In this document: positions 40,612 through 50,964 of the stretch, piece by piece
Position numbering within the stretch: the stretch's first letter is position 1
Layout of the letters: every line of letters starts with the position of its first letter
Assembly (NCBI GenBank): GCA_024680915.1
Contig: JAILBN010000101.1
Coordinates: forward strand, 1 to 64,000
Length of the DNA: 64,000 nucleotides
Reading direction: 5' to 3'
Origin: Treponemataceae bacterium
GTDB lineage: Bacteria > Spirochaetota > Spirochaetia > Treponematales > Treponemataceae
Program-made: the position numbers and the translations under genes
The notes under the pieces: generated by a model
The model's database searches: none
Told to the model about the DNA's origin: nothing
The model's input: the letters and a program-made list of their open reading frames with translations, nothing else

Positions 40612-42416
40612 TGGCCAGATTCACACGCTCTACGATAGATGAAGTCAACTCAAAATGCGACATAGTAAGCTTGATAGGGGAGTACGTGCGTCTTGAAAAA
40701 AGGGGCTCCGAATATTGGGGTTGTTGTCCCTTCCATAACGAAAAAACACCATCCTTCCATGTGGTTCCTGATAGAAAAATGTACCATTGCTTCGGTTGTG
40801 GAGCAGGAGGTTCTGCCATTTCATTTCTAATGGAAATGGAAAAAATGTCTTTCTCTGAAACCGTCCTTTCTTTGGCGAAAAAATACGGTGTTAATGTGGA
40901 ATATGAGGAAGGAGCAGCCATTCCCTCTGCACCTGAAGAAAATAAAAAGGACATGTATAAGGATTTGTACACCCGGGTCGCTGGCAGCTTCCATTATCTT
41001 CTTACATCCACGAAAGAAGGTGAATTTGCCCTGCAATACTTAAAAAGCAGGGGTGTTTCAGACGAAATTGCTGAAAAATTCTTGCTGGGCTTCGCTCCTG
41101 CGGACAGACGTTGGCTCAGACGATTCCTCAAATCAAAAAATTACAGTGACAGTTTTTTGGATGAATCTGGTTTGTTCTCTAAAAAATATAAGGAGATTTC
41201 TTTTTTTTCTAACAGGCTTATGTTCCCGATCTGCGACAAAGCCGGAAAAGTAGTCGCCTTCAGTGGCAGAATACTGGAAGGGGAAGGCCCTAAGTATCTT
41301 AACTCAGGGGATTTGATACAGTACAAAAAGGGAGAGACCCTTTTCGCCTTCAATCTGGCAAAGCAATCAATCCGTACGAACAAAGCAGTAATAATCTGCG
41401 AAGGTAACATGGACGTCATAGCTTATCACCAGGCTGGCTTGACCTGGACCGTGGCTCCTCTTGGCACGGCACTTACGGAAGATCAGCTGAAGATACTAAA
41501 ACCCTTCGCAGATACAGTATATCTTTCTTTTGATAACGATGCAGCAGGAATAAAAGCGACCAACAAAGCCATATTAATGACAAGGAAACTTGATTTCAAT
41601 GTGAGGGTCGTTACACTTTCCGGGGGAAAGGATCCTTCTGAAATTTTAAATGAACAGGGAAAAGATGTGTTGACAGAACACATAAAAAACGCTATATTAG
41701 ATAGCGATTTTTTGTTGTCAGTATTGTCTAAAAAATATAATATTGGTACACCAGAAGGCAAAGCCCGAGCTTCTCTGGATTTTTTTCAGTACGTAGATGT
41801 ACTTCCATCTGATATACAAAAAGAGTCATGTCTTGAGCAATTATGCCGGACATATCAGTTAAAACCGGAGGCAGTGAAAGCAGATTTTGAAAACCGCAGT
41901 TCGGTTCTGAAAAATATCGAGACAACAAATAGGCAGTCAGAAAAAGGCGTTGCTAATCAGGAAAAAATAAAGCTTAACGCAGAAGTTAGAGCAGTCCTGG
42001 CCGTCATTTCAAATACCGATTATTTCAACCTTATGCGGAATTCTCTCACAGCTGATGACTTTGAAGATGCCACAGCTCGTGACTTGTTTATTTCTCTGGA
42101 AGAGTGTTATAGAGATGATTCTTCTGAACCAATCAACATTTTGGAACGGTGCGAGGATATCTCGTTAAAAAGGATTATCGCAGAGACTGTCGTATCAGGC
42201 GAGTTTTCCGTAAATACAGAACAAGCTGTGAAAGACAGCATACGCCTTATAAAATACAATAGTCTATGTCGAAAAAGAGAGCGGATTCTAAACCGCATAA
42301 GGCAAGCCTCATCCGCATCCGATACTTTGGATACAAAGACGACTCTAGATACTCTAGTAGCAGAGAAAATGAATATCGATACTGAATTGAAACGAATAAA
42401 GGATGCAAACGAATGA
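40611..42416 (+). CDS. dnaG: DNA primase
   Basis: A 601-residue primase that makes RNA primers at the replication fork. Seen are the N-terminal zinc-binding motif ([20 protein letters not shown] followed by HCFGCG), the RNA polymerase core with [13 protein letters not shown], the TOPRIM site [20 protein letters not shown] with [10 protein letters not shown], and a helical C-terminal DnaB-interacting region. It is coupled to rpoD by an ATGA overlap, forming the conserved dnaG-rpoD macromolecular-synthesis pair. Confidence 0.97.
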   Translation: MARFTRSTIDEVNSKCDIVSLIGEYVRLEKRGSEYWGCCPFHNEKTPSFHVVPDRKMYHCFGCGAGGSAISFLMEMEKMSFSETVLSLAKKYGVNVEYEEGAAIPSAPEENKKDMYKDLYTRVAGSFHYLLTSTKEGEFALQYLKSRGVSDEIAEKFLLGFAPADRRWLRRFLKSKNYSDSFLDESGLFSKKYKEISFFSNRLMFPICDKAGKVVAFSGRILEGEGPKYLNSGDLIQYKKGETLFAFNLAKQSIRTNKAVIICEGNMDVIAYHQAGLTWTVAPLGTALTEDQLKILKPFADTVYLSFDNDAAGIKATNKAILMTRKLDFNVRVVTLSGGKDPSEILNEQGKDVLTEHIKNAILDSDFLLSVLSKKYNIGTPEGKARASLDFFQYVDVLPSDIQKESCLEQLCRTYQLKPEAVKADFENRSSVLKNIETTNRQSEKGVANQEKIKLNAEVRAVLAVISNTDYFNLMRNSLTADDFEDATARDLFISLEECYRDDSSEPINILERCEDISLKRIIAETVVSGEFSVNTEQAVKDSIRLIKYNSLCRKRERILNRIRQASSASDTLDTKTTLDTLVAEKMNIDTELKRIKDANE

Positions 42417-44182
42417 CGGATCAAGAACTAGATCCAGTAGTAACTAAAATTCTTGAATATGCGAAAGAAAAGAAGTGTCTCACATGGGATGAGTTGAACA
42501 CACTCGTTCCGGAAGAAATCATTAATTCCGACAAAATGGATGGAATCCTTGTTCTTCTTGAAAAGAATAATATCCAGCTCATTGAGGATGATTCCCAACT
42601 GGATGACATGGATGATGATGACATTCCTATGCAGCAGGAAGAAGCTCAGGAGCAGCAGGAAGAGCATTCTAGGAAGCAGCTTGTCTACAATGAGAAAGAT
42701 TCAAATGGAGACGACCCCATACGGTTGTACCTCCGGGAGATAGGAAAGGAGCACCTGCTCACAGCAGAACAGGAAGTCATCCTTTCTAAACGCATGGAAA
42801 ACGGTGAGAACATAATCAAAAATGTTATTAAGAATTCAGGTATGATGATTCCGGAATTCTTTGCTGTCGCACAAAAGGCATTCTCACGAATTGATCCCCA
42901 TGAGGCAGGTAAACCTCGGAAAGAGATAAATGAAGAGATGGCAGAAAAACGAAGGCTTAGAACATGCTACAGTGATGTTCTGAAACAGGTTCTGCCGGAT
43001 ATGAAGCAATATATACAACTGAAAAAACAGCTGTATGAAGCGGATCAGACACAGAATATTTTTGAGGATGCCTCCTTACTTGAGTTACGCAACAAGATTC
43101 TTCCCGTACTGCAGACTATTAATATACAATCCGAAGAAATAGAACGTTTTTCCGACAGGTTCATTGATGCCACCAAGAGGATAAACGAATACCGCCACAA
43201 GCAAGACCGAAAAGCAAAAGAACTCCGCATCTCTGATTTCAGTACCTTGAGAAGTCTTGGAAAGAGGATGGCTATAAAATCCGAGCGTATAAAGCTTGAG
43301 AATGAGCTGGGAATGCCCGCTGATGAAATCAGAGAAATCTACACTCAGATTCAAAAAATAGACCGCAAGCTGAGACGCCTTGAATATGAATTCGAGAACG
43401 ACATTTCAGAGATTCTTTCCATGGCCCATGAGATACAACGGGGCAGAAGGATGATGGAGGATGCCAAAAACAAACTCATAAGTGCAAACTTAAGGCTTGT
43501 CGTGTCCATCGCAAAAAAATATACAAATCGTGGTCTTCAGCTTTTTGATTTGATTCAGGAAGGAAACATAGGGCTTATAAAGGCTGTAGAGAAGTTTGAG
43601 TATAGGAAAGGTTATAAGTTCTCAACCTACGCGACATGGTGGATAAGACAGGCTATAACCAGGAGTATTTCTGATCAGGCAAGGACAATTCGTGTTCCTG
43701 TCCATATGATCGAGCAGATTAATAAGGTTGTCCGGGAATCAAGACAGCTTGTTCAGAGACTGGGTAGGGAACCCACTGACGAAGAGGTAGCAGAACAACT
43801 TGGCTGGCCAGTATCCAGGGTCAAACAAGTGAAAAATGTCGCCCGTGAGCCTATATCCCTGGAGACACCTATCGGAGAAGAGGAAGATTCTTTGCTCGGT
43901 GATTTTATAGAGGATAAGGAAGTAGAGAATCCAGCGGTGCAGACTTCTTACCGACTCCTTCAAGAACAACTAAAAACAGTGCTTTCGACACTCCCCCCAA
44001 GAGAACAGGAAGTTCTGAAAATGAGGTTCGGGCTTGAGGACGGTTATTCCCTTACATTGGAAGAAGTTGGACTTTACTTTAATGTCACCAGGGAACGTAT
44101 CCGTCAGATAGAGGCAAAGGCCTTGCGTAGGCTTAGACACCCTAGACGGTCAAGCGGATTGCGTGATTATATAGACATTTAG
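42413..44182 (+). CDS. rpoD: principal RNA polymerase sigma factor RpoD
   Basis: A 589-residue sigma-70. It has the 1.1 region, an acidic stretch (residues about 58-80), region 1.2 ([20 protein letters not shown]), a non-conserved insert, then region 2 ([40 protein letters not shown]), region 3 and region 4 ([19 protein letters not shown] and the helix-turn-helix [18 protein letters not shown]). It should recognise the TTGACA/TATAAT promoters seen across the window. Confidence 0.98.
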   Translation: MTDQELDPVVTKILEYAKEKKCLTWDELNTLVPEEIINSDKMDGILVLLEKNNIQLIEDDSQLDDMDDDDIPMQQEEAQEQQEEHSRKQLVYNEKDSNGDDPIRLYLREIGKEHLLTAEQEVILSKRMENGENIIKNVIKNSGMMIPEFFAVAQKAFSRIDPHEAGKPRKEINEEMAEKRRLRTCYSDVLKQVLPDMKQYIQLKKQLYEADQTQNIFEDASLLELRNKILPVLQTINIQSEEIERFSDRFIDATKRINEYRHKQDRKAKELRISDFSTLRSLGKRMAIKSERIKLENELGMPADEIREIYTQIQKIDRKLRRLEYEFENDISEILSMAHEIQRGRRMMEDAKNKLISANLRLVVSIAKKYTNRGLQLFDLIQEGNIGLIKAVEKFEYRKGYKFSTYATWWIRQAITRSISDQARTIRVPVHMIEQINKVVRESRQLVQRLGREPTDEEVAEQLGWPVSRVKQVKNVAREPISLETPIGEEEDSLLGDFIEDKEVENPAVQTSYRLLQEQLKTVLSTLPPREQEVLKMRFGLEDGYSLTLEEVGLYFNVTRERIRQIEAKALRRLRHPRRSSGLRDYIDI

Positions 44183-44278
44183 AAAATTATAGTATATAAA
44201 AGTAAGAGTTGAAGTGTTTGTTACATTTCAGTCTTGTTTTTTAGAATTTGCTATTATAATTGAAAGAGGTATAAACAC

Positions 44279-45151
44279 ATGGAAATGACTGAAGTATTTG
44301 ACAGACTGAAATCTTTACAAGATGTTCTGTCTGAAAAGTATTCTTTAGAAAAAAAAATAGATGAATCACCAAAAAAACTCTCAGTTCAGGATGAGCTGCT
44401 CGATAAGCTTAAAAGAGAATACATCGAGAAACATGCTGTCTATGAAACTGTAAAATCTACGGTTGCAAAACTGAAAACAGATCTCGCCGAAGCAGAGGCC
44501 GCCAGGGAACGTGGTGAAAAAGGTATGGATTCCATAACGACCCATCGCGAGTATGAGGCCCTTCAGAAAGAGATTGATGATGCGACCCAGCTTGAGCAAC
44601 AGATTCGTAAAGAACTTCAGAAAGAAGAGAAAAATCTTGCAGGTCTTGACGAAGGACTGAAGCAGGATGAACAGCTTATAAACAGCCAGGAAGAGGAGCT
44701 TAATTCTGGAAGAGCTTCTCTTGAGCATGAAATCGAAGAATATAAGACAGAGTTGGAAAACCTGAAAAAGCAAGAGGCAGAACTGAACAAGGATATCGAT
44801 CCTGATATCATTTTCAAATTTGAACGTATCATAAAGAGCAAACAGGGAAAAGGTATTGTAGCTGTGAAAGGCAATGTTTGTGATGGCTGCCATATGATTC
44901 TTCCCGCTCAATTTGCTAATGAAGTCCACAATGGTGAGAAAATTGTGTTCTGTCCTTATTGCAGCCGTATTCTTTTCTATCAGGAAGTGGAGGAAGGTGA
45001 GACCGAATACTTCCACCTGGATGACACAGGAAGCCTTTCTGACATCGATGATGCTTTTGATGAGGATGAAGATAGCGAATACGAAGATAATTCTGAAATG
45101 TCTGACCGTGATGACAGCGATGACATGAAGAATCTTGATGATTTTGATTAA
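44279..45151 (+). CDS. coiled-coil C4 zinc-ribbon protein (DUF164-type) with acidic tail
   Basis: A 290-residue protein with a long coiled coil (residues about 1-180, with THREYEALQKEIDDATQLEQ) and a C-terminal zinc ribbon (CDGCHMILP ... CPYCSRILFY). The last 50 residues are almost entirely acidic and end in MSDRDDSDDMKNLDDFD. Family members are widespread and poorly characterised; some are implicated in cell envelope or motility functions elsewhere. AGAGG lies 9 nt before the ATG. The gene lies immediately upstream of RNase P RNA. Confidence 0.85.
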   Translation: MEMTEVFDRLKSLQDVLSEKYSLEKKIDESPKKLSVQDELLDKLKREYIEKHAVYETVKSTVAKLKTDLAEAEAARERGEKGMDSITTHREYEALQKEIDDATQLEQQIRKELQKEEKNLAGLDEGLKQDEQLINSQEEELNSGRASLEHEIEEYKTELENLKKQEAELNKDIDPDIIFKFERIIKSKQGKGIVAVKGNVCDGCHMILPAQFANEVHNGEKIVFCPYCSRILFYQEVEEGETEYFHLDDTGSLSDIDDAFDEDEDSEYEDNSEMSDRDDSDDMKNLDDFD

Positions 45152-45159
45152 TACAGGGG

Positions 45160-45502
45160 CAACAAAACCGTATTCATACTTTGAATTCTCAATTTATGAA
45201 TGAGGAAAGTCCGGGCTCCTTCGGAAAAGATGCCGGATAATAACCGGGCAGGAGTAATCCTGACAGAAAGTGCCACAGAGAATATACCGCCTGTATAGGT
45301 AAGGGTGAAAAGGCGAGGTAAGAGCTCACCGGGTTTCCGGTAACGGGAACCGCAAGGTAAACCTCATCTGGAGCAAGGACAAGCAGTAACGTTTAGACCG
45401 ATATGTACCAAGGTTTCGGCTTGCCGTCATCTATGGTACAGCGTTACGGGTAGTCCGCTGGATATGCGGTGTGAGTCGCATACAGGATAGATGGTTTTGC
45501 AT
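45160..45502 (+). ncRNA. rnpB: RNase P RNA
   Basis: The conserved 5' block GAGGAAAGTCCGGGCTCC (about 45200-45218) and the 3' block with GTGAGTCGCATACAGGATAGATG are present, along with ACAGAAAGTGCCACAGAGAA and GGTAAGGGTGAAAAGGCG. The terminal helix P1 can form between CAAAACC (45163-45169) and GGTTTTG (45493-45499). It looks like a bacterial type A RNA. Boundaries are approximate to a few nt. No strong own promoter is visible; the RNA starts 9 nt after the zinc-ribbon gene stop and may be processed from that transcript. Confidence 0.95.
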
Positions 45503-45563
45503 TTTTCAACTGAAAGATGTGACAGAACCCGGCTTATTATTGCCTCTGTTTTTCTTTTTTTTC

Positions 45564-45591
45564 GAAAACAGGTCTATGATCCTGTTTTCTT
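45564..45591 (+). terminator. hairpin after rnpB
   Basis: GAAAACAGG (45564-45572) pairs with CCTGTTTTC (45581-45589), a 9-bp stem, followed only by TT-AATTCTC. It lies about 60 nt after the RNA 3' end and 22 nt before the next CDS. Confidence 0.5.
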
Positions 45592-45613
45592 AATTCTCGT
45601 GGGGTGGGGAACA

Positions 45614-46564
45614 ATGAAGGACAGGGCGTCATTTCAGACATCTGTTGTAAAAAGAAAACATTTCTCCCTAAGAAAACTGATATTTTCAGTTTTGATAGTC
45701 ATTGTTACTATTGCTGTCCTTTTTTTTGGTATCCGCTTCCTTTTGTCGAAATATGCTGATTATCCGACGCTTTCAAAAGTCTATGACGCTTGGGATAAAC
45801 AGGATTACCAGCTTGTCCGCGATTTAACTGATAAACTTATAATAAACAACCCCTCAGATGGAACTGCTTGGGCATACAAGGGTTACTCGCTTTTCTTCAT
45901 GTCTGTTTCTGACAATGATACGGCAACAGCCCGTGTCTTTCTTGAAGATGCAATCGTTGCTTTAAGGATGGCTCTAAGAAATGCTCCGGCAACCTTGAAG
46001 CCGCAGGTCCAATATGTTCTTGGGAAAGCATATTTTCATAAAAATTTTCTTTCTGCCTATCACTATTATTCCGATCTTGCTGTATACTATCTAACAGAAG
46101 CAGAAAAAAGCGGAATTGCTGCTGATGACATACCTGAGTATTTAGGCTTGTGCTACGCACAGCTGTCTATGCCAGAAGAAAGCATCGCAGCATTTTCCGA
46201 AGCTCTTTTTATCAATGATACTGATGAGCTTCGTTTCGCAATCGCAGAACAATATATAAAAAATGAACAGACGGAAATTGCGAAACAATATCTTTTCAGG
46301 ATAAAATCAAATACGGCTGATGAGATGCTGCAGTTAAAAGCATGTATGCTTCTTGCCGATATATATTTGAATGAAGAGAGCTATACAGATGCTTACAATG
46401 AATATCAATTTATTTTGGAAAAAAATCCAAATAATGCTGACGCATACTATGGAATTGGTATAATATATGAGAAGCAAGGTGATACAGCAAAAGCCAGAGC
46501 AGAATGGAGAAAAGCCTTGAAAATCCAGGGTAATCATAAGGGTGCTCTGTCCAAGCTCGGATGA
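45614..46564 (+). CDS. membrane-anchored TPR protein
   Basis: A 316-residue protein with one N-terminal membrane segment (LIFSVLIVIVTIAVLFFGIRFL) and at least five tetratricopeptide-like repeats, for example DIPEYLGLCYAQLSMPEESI and ADAYYGIGIIYEKQGDTAKA. It probably faces the periplasm as a protein-interaction scaffold. The chosen ATG at 45614 has GGGGA 4 nt upstream; a longer reading to 45491 would overlap RNase P RNA. It is directly upstream of the mre operon. Confidence 0.8.
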   Translation: MKDRASFQTSVVKRKHFSLRKLIFSVLIVIVTIAVLFFGIRFLLSKYADYPTLSKVYDAWDKQDYQLVRDLTDKLIINNPSDGTAWAYKGYSLFFMSVSDNDTATARVFLEDAIVALRMALRNAPATLKPQVQYVLGKAYFHKNFLSAYHYYSDLAVYYLTEAEKSGIAADDIPEYLGLCYAQLSMPEESIAAFSEALFINDTDELRFAIAEQYIKNEQTEIAKQYLFRIKSNTADEMLQLKACMLLADIYLNEESYTDAYNEYQFILEKNPNNADAYYGIGIIYEKQGDTAKARAEWRKALKIQGNHKGALSKLG

Positions 46565-46609
46565 CATGAAATGCTGAAAGGCATATGATATAAACAAAAG
46601 GGGATAAAA

Positions 46610-47656
46610 GTGGGATTTCTTGATAGGTTTTCAACTGATATTGGAATAGATTTAGGAACATGTAATACACTTATATATGTAAGAAATAAGGGTATTCTTA
46701 TTAACGAGCCCTCTGTAGTCGCTGTTGAACGAGGTACAAAGAACGTAGTTGCCGTAGGTGCGGAAGCAAAACGTATGCTATGGAAAACTCCTGGTGATAT
46801 TCTTGCAATCCGTCCTATGGCTGATGGTGTTATAGCGGATCTTGACAGCACTGAAAAAATGATCCGTTATTTCATCTCTAAAATAATACCAAAACATAAG
46901 CTTATCAAGTCGATGAGAATGAAAATCGGAATTCCCAGTTGTATCACTGATGTTGAGAAAAGAGCTGTTCAGGAAGCTGCCCTTAAATCAGGAGCTAAGG
47001 AAGTCCAGGTTATAGAAGAGTCTTTGGCGGCTGCTATCGGAGCCCAGATTCCTATTCATGAACCTGCAGGTCATATGGTTTGTGATATAGGTGGAGGAAC
47101 CACAGAAGTTTCGGTGATATCTTTGGGCGGAATGGTAGTGACCAGTGCTATCCGTTTGGGAGGCGACGAGTTTGACGAGGCTATCATAAAGCATGTCAGA
47201 AGTGTCCACAACCTTATTATCGGACAGCAGACAGCTGAACGCCTGAAAATCGAGATTGGCAATGCCTGTCAGCCCACCCAGGACATAAAGACAGAAAAAA
47301 TGGAAATAAAAGGTGGTGATGCCATAACAGGTCTTCCTCGCCGTCTTGAAATAGATTCTGTAGAAGTAAGGGAAGCCTTGAAGGATCCTGTCACCCAGAT
47401 TGTTGAAGAAATAAAAAGAACTCTGGCTAAAACACCTCCGGAACTCGCTGCGGATATTGTTGAGCGGGGAATTGTTATGACAGGAGGAGGCTCTCTCTTA
47501 AAGGGACTGCCCGCTCTTATCCAGAAAGAAACAGGAGTTCCTGTATTCTTAGCCGAGAAGCCTTTGGAAAGTGTGGCTATCGGGGCCGGTCAGGCATTTG
47601 AATTATTCCGCGATATGTCATCGGATCGTAGTATTTATGATAATTTAAATAACTGA
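46610..47656 (+). CDS. mreB: rod-shape actin homologue MreB
   Basis: A 348-residue actin-like ATPase organising lateral cell-wall synthesis under the inner membrane. Phosphate 1 is [16 protein letters not shown], phosphate 2 is [20 protein letters not shown], and the adenosine motif is [14 protein letters not shown]. The start is GTG with AAAGGGG 6-8 nt upstream. First gene of mreBCD-mrdA-mrdB, transcribed in the order of the elongasome. Confidence 0.98.
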   Translation: MGFLDRFSTDIGIDLGTCNTLIYVRNKGILINEPSVVAVERGTKNVVAVGAEAKRMLWKTPGDILAIRPMADGVIADLDSTEKMIRYFISKIIPKHKLIKSMRMKIGIPSCITDVEKRAVQEAALKSGAKEVQVIEESLAAAIGAQIPIHEPAGHMVCDIGGGTTEVSVISLGGMVVTSAIRLGGDEFDEAIIKHVRSVHNLIIGQQTAERLKIEIGNACQPTQDIKTEKMEIKGGDAITGLPRRLEIDSVEVREALKDPVTQIVEEIKRTLAKTPPELAADIVERGIVMTGGGSLLKGLPALIQKETGVPVFLAEKPLESVAIGAGQAFELFRDMSSDRSIYDNLNN

Positions 47657-47664
47657 CATCCAAT

Positions 47665-48525
47665 ATGGCAGATAGAAACCGCAGAAAAACACTGAAAAAT
47701 CCTCTCCTTTTCTTGATTTTGTATGTATTTGTCGGGGGTTTTCTGCTCGCGATGTCATCAGGCAGTTTTGTCATAAACTTCAAGGAATTGGCATTCTCGG
47801 CAATATCTTCTGTACAAAGAGGTGTTAATTCTGTCTATACAGGAATAACAAACTTTTTTTCTTCTGTCGCGGAACTCGCTCAGCTGAAAAAAGACTACGA
47901 GTTACTCACCGAGAAGCTTGAAGATTACAAATACCTGCAAAGAAATAATGTTGAGATACGAAAAGAAAATGAAAGATTAAAGGAACTTCTGGATTATACA
48001 GAAACCTTGCCTTATGATTACTGCACAGCACAAATCATAGCAAGGGATCCCAATGCAAACTATTCAAGCATAACAATAAACAAAGGAAGCAAAGATGGGA
48101 TAGGTAAAGGAATGCCTGTGATAGCCGTTCAGAACGGGAGTGTAGGTCTGGTCGGAAAGATTATTTCAGTTGGTCCTTATACAAGCATGATACTTCCCAT
48201 ATATGATTACCAATGCAATATTTCTGCAAAAATAGAAAAGACACGAGATATAGGGATTGTCTCCGGCAATGGATACAACATCGACTATCTTACTATGAGC
48301 TATATAAAAAAGCGTGTAATCGATGAGATTCAATACGGGGACGTAATTGTAACATCAGGCGAGAACGACAATTACATGAAAGATATTCCCATAGGAACTA
48401 TCTCATATTTTTCTCCCCTCGATTACGATAATTCCTTGGAGCTTCAAATTGTTCCTGTCATTGACTTCAACAGACTGGAGAACGTTATAGTTGCGAATTT
48501 TAAAAATCTTGCGATTATGGATTAA
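47665..48525 (+). CDS. mreC: rod-shape protein MreC
   Basis: A 286-residue elongasome protein with an N-terminal membrane segment (LLFLILYVFVGGFLLAMSSG), a coiled coil (residues about 65-105) and the periplasmic double beta-barrel with ITINKGSKDGIGKGMPVIA and GLVGKIISVGPYTSMILPI. MreC scaffolds MreB to PBP2 and RodA. Gap to mreB is 8 nt. Confidence 0.94.
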   Translation: MADRNRRKTLKNPLLFLILYVFVGGFLLAMSSGSFVINFKELAFSAISSVQRGVNSVYTGITNFFSSVAELAQLKKDYELLTEKLEDYKYLQRNNVEIRKENERLKELLDYTETLPYDYCTAQIIARDPNANYSSITINKGSKDGIGKGMPVIAVQNGSVGLVGKIISVGPYTSMILPIYDYQCNISAKIEKTRDIGIVSGNGYNIDYLTMSYIKKRVIDEIQYGDVIVTSGENDNYMKDIPIGTISYFSPLDYDNSLELQIVPVIDFNRLENVIVANFKNLAIMD

Positions 48526-48531
48526 TGGCAT

Positions 48532-49065
48532 ATGAAAACCTTTTTGACTTGTTTTCTTTTTATTTTTTCTTTTCTCTTCTTTGAGACCGCAATTCTTACT
48601 AATATAGTTTTTCTACCTGTTATTCCTGACTTATTGCTCCTTTTCACAGTCTATGTTTCTATACATAGAGGTTCCTTGATAGGGGAGACGACAGGCTTCT
48701 TCTCAGGATTTTTCCTTGATGTATTGAGTGCCTCTCCATTAGGTCTGAACGCTTTGCTTCGTACCTTTTTAGGATTTTTCGGCGGGCTATTCTTCCTGAT
48801 ACTCAATACAAACGGTTTCTTCATTCCTTTTTTCCTTGGTATCAGTGCAACATTAGTAAAGGCCCTATGGCAGCAGATTATTTCTTTTTTCTTCCCGAAC
48901 ATAGTATACACCTACGATTTTCTTAGTGTTAACGTATGGCTTGAATGTTTAATCAACGGGTTATTGGCACCTGTTCTATTTTTTCTTTTCTCTAGGTTCC
49001 ATTCTTTATCTGAAGATCCTGCGGAAACGATAAAGAATTCTACGCGTAAAATGAATAAGGTATAA
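48532..49065 (+). CDS. mreD: rod-shape protein MreD
   Basis: A 177-residue protein with about five membrane segments, the PDLLLLFTVYVSIHRGSLIG motif and GFFSGFFLDVLSASPLGLNA, both typical of MreD. It is the integral membrane member of the MreBCD set and lies 6 nt after mreC. Confidence 0.9.
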   Translation: MKTFLTCFLFIFSFLFFETAILTNIVFLPVIPDLLLLFTVYVSIHRGSLIGETTGFFSGFFLDVLSASPLGLNALLRTFLGFFGGLFFLILNTNGFFIPFFLGISATLVKALWQQIISFFFPNIVYTYDFLSVNVWLECLINGLLAPVLFFLFSRFHSLSEDPAETIKNSTRKMNKV

Positions 49066-49070
49066 TTGAT

Positions 49071-50963
49071 ATGCTGAAAGTAATCCGTGCAACAGACTTA
49101 CAGAACCAGATAGGAAGTACAGGAAAGAAAAAAGACAAACTGTTTATAATTTCAATTATTGTCCTGGTCTCTTTCGTATTCTATCTACTCATCCTTTTTA
49201 AGATGCAGGTGGTGGAGGGAGCTGGATACAGGATGGAGTCAACGCTTGTAGCCCAGCGTACAAAAACTCTTCCTGCACAAAGAGGTGAGATTTACGACAG
49301 AAAAGCAGATTTACCAATAGTCAATAATATTGATTCCTTCGCAGTAGATATAGTTCCAGGGGAAACCGGGAATAAATATGACAGTGTAACAGCTCGTCTT
49401 GCCCAATATTTAGGAATGAGCAAGACAGAAATCGATAAAAAAATTCCGGTTTCCATGAGAAGCACATATACAGCTTATCAGATTAAATCAAATGTATCCT
49501 TCGAAGAAATCAACAATATTGCCGAGAATATCACTGATCTTCCAGGAGTCTCGTGGAGATCAAAGCCTTTACGGTATTATACTGAAACCAAATCCCTCTC
49601 CCATGTTATAGGATATGTAGGTGATATCGGGCCAGAAGAGCTTAAAGTTTTGTATAACAAAGGATATACAGGAACAAGTATCATAGGCAAAGCAGGAATA
49701 GAAAGCCAATATGATGAGCTGCTTCAAGGGACATCAGGTATTGAATACAGAACAGTCGATGTAAAGGGAAGGAATCTTTCCAATGCTCCTGTGACAAAAA
49801 CTCCTGAAATGGGGAAAAACCTTGTTCTGACCATAGATTTAACTACACAGCATCTTGTTGAGGATGCACTTGGAGAGAGGATAGGAGCAGCCGTAGTTTT
49901 AAAACCCTCTACGGGAGAAGTCCTTGCTATGGCATCCTATCCTTATTATGACGCTAACCTTTACAGCTCCAGACCGGATGCAGCAGAGCTAAAAAAGCTT
50001 GAAAGCAATCCTAACTCTCCCTTTTTGAATCGTGCTGTAAACGCTGCTTATCCACCCGCTTCAACTTTCAAAGTCATTATGACAACTGCTCTTCTTTGCG
50101 AAAAGACTTTCCCAGCTGATCAAACGATAGAATGTACGGGAATAATGAATTACGGCGGCCGCTCATGGAAATGCCATATTTATGAGAAAGGAACCCATGG
50201 AGCACTTGATCTGAAAAACGCCCTTGCCCAGTCATGTAATATTTATTTCTGGACTATAGGTCGCGATTATCTTGGTGTGGATAGAATATCTTCCTATGCA
50301 AATGATTTTGGTTACGGACTACCTCTTGGAATAGACCTTCCTGTATCAAATGATGGTTTCGTTCCGACTTCTCAATGGAAGGAACGACGATATCATCAGA
50401 AATGGATGGACGGAGACACAATGAATATGTCCATAGGGCAGAGCGACACGCTTGTCACACCTCTTCATGTCGCAGATATGATGTCAATGATAGTAAATGA
50501 GGGAGTTATATATAAACCACATTTATTGAAAGAGATAAGGGATCCTGCGACAAATGAGATTATAGAGTCAATAGAACCAGAACCAATGTACACCATGGAC
50601 CTGGATACAAGTATCTGGAAGGAAGTAAAAACAGACCTTCGCTATATGATTACCGATGGTTCTGCCCAATATCCTTTGACAAATAAGATAGTCCAAATCG
50701 CCGGGAAAACAGGAACCGCAGAGGTAAGCGGATATACAGACAGCTGGCATTCATGGTTTGTCGGCTATGGTCCATATGATGGGGAGCCAGAGGATGCTGT
50801 AGTAGTTGTCGTGCTTGTCGAGGCGGCAAATAAGTGGGAATGGTGGGCTCCCTATGCCTCAAATATAATATTCCAGGGAATTTTCGCGAATCAGACTTAT
50901 GATGAAGCCGTGAAAGCATTACATTTCACAAATATCGCAAAACCAACAGGACGTCAGGAATAA
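49071..50963 (+). CDS. mrdA: penicillin-binding protein 2 (elongation transpeptidase)
   Basis: A 630-residue class B PBP. N-terminal anchor (FIISIIVLVSFVFYLLILF), dimerisation domain with RGEIYDRKADLP, and the transpeptidase with S-x-x-K as PPASTFKVIM, S-x-N as SCNIYFW and KTGTAE. It cross-links peptidoglycan for rod elongation together with RodA, encoded 2 nt downstream. Confidence 0.96.
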   Translation: MLKVIRATDLQNQIGSTGKKKDKLFIISIIVLVSFVFYLLILFKMQVVEGAGYRMESTLVAQRTKTLPAQRGEIYDRKADLPIVNNIDSFAVDIVPGETGNKYDSVTARLAQYLGMSKTEIDKKIPVSMRSTYTAYQIKSNVSFEEINNIAENITDLPGVSWRSKPLRYYTETKSLSHVIGYVGDIGPEELKVLYNKGYTGTSIIGKAGIESQYDELLQGTSGIEYRTVDVKGRNLSNAPVTKTPEMGKNLVLTIDLTTQHLVEDALGERIGAAVVLKPSTGEVLAMASYPYYDANLYSSRPDAAELKKLESNPNSPFLNRAVNAAYPPASTFKVIMTTALLCEKTFPADQTIECTGIMNYGGRSWKCHIYEKGTHGALDLKNALAQSCNIYFWTIGRDYLGVDRISSYANDFGYGLPLGIDLPVSNDGFVPTSQWKERRYHQKWMDGDTMNMSIGQSDTLVTPLHVADMMSMIVNEGVIYKPHLLKEIRDPATNEIIESIEPEPMYTMDLDTSIWKEVKTDLRYMITDGSAQYPLTNKIVQIAGKTGTAEVSGYTDSWHSWFVGYGPYDGEPEDAVVVVVLVEAANKWEWWAPYASNIIFQGIFANQTYDEAVKALHFTNIAKPTGRQE

Positions 50964-50964
50964 T

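Noticed and set aside
44234-44260. TATAAT upstream of the zinc-ribbon gene as its promoter
   Set aside because: The predicted start would fall on or after the AGAGG ribosome-binding site, so it cannot serve a leader that includes this site; the -35 is also poor.
44381-45016. 211-residue minus-strand ORF opposite the zinc-ribbon gene
   Set aside because: Its Phe/Leu-rich translation mirrors the Lys/Glu coiled coil on the other strand.
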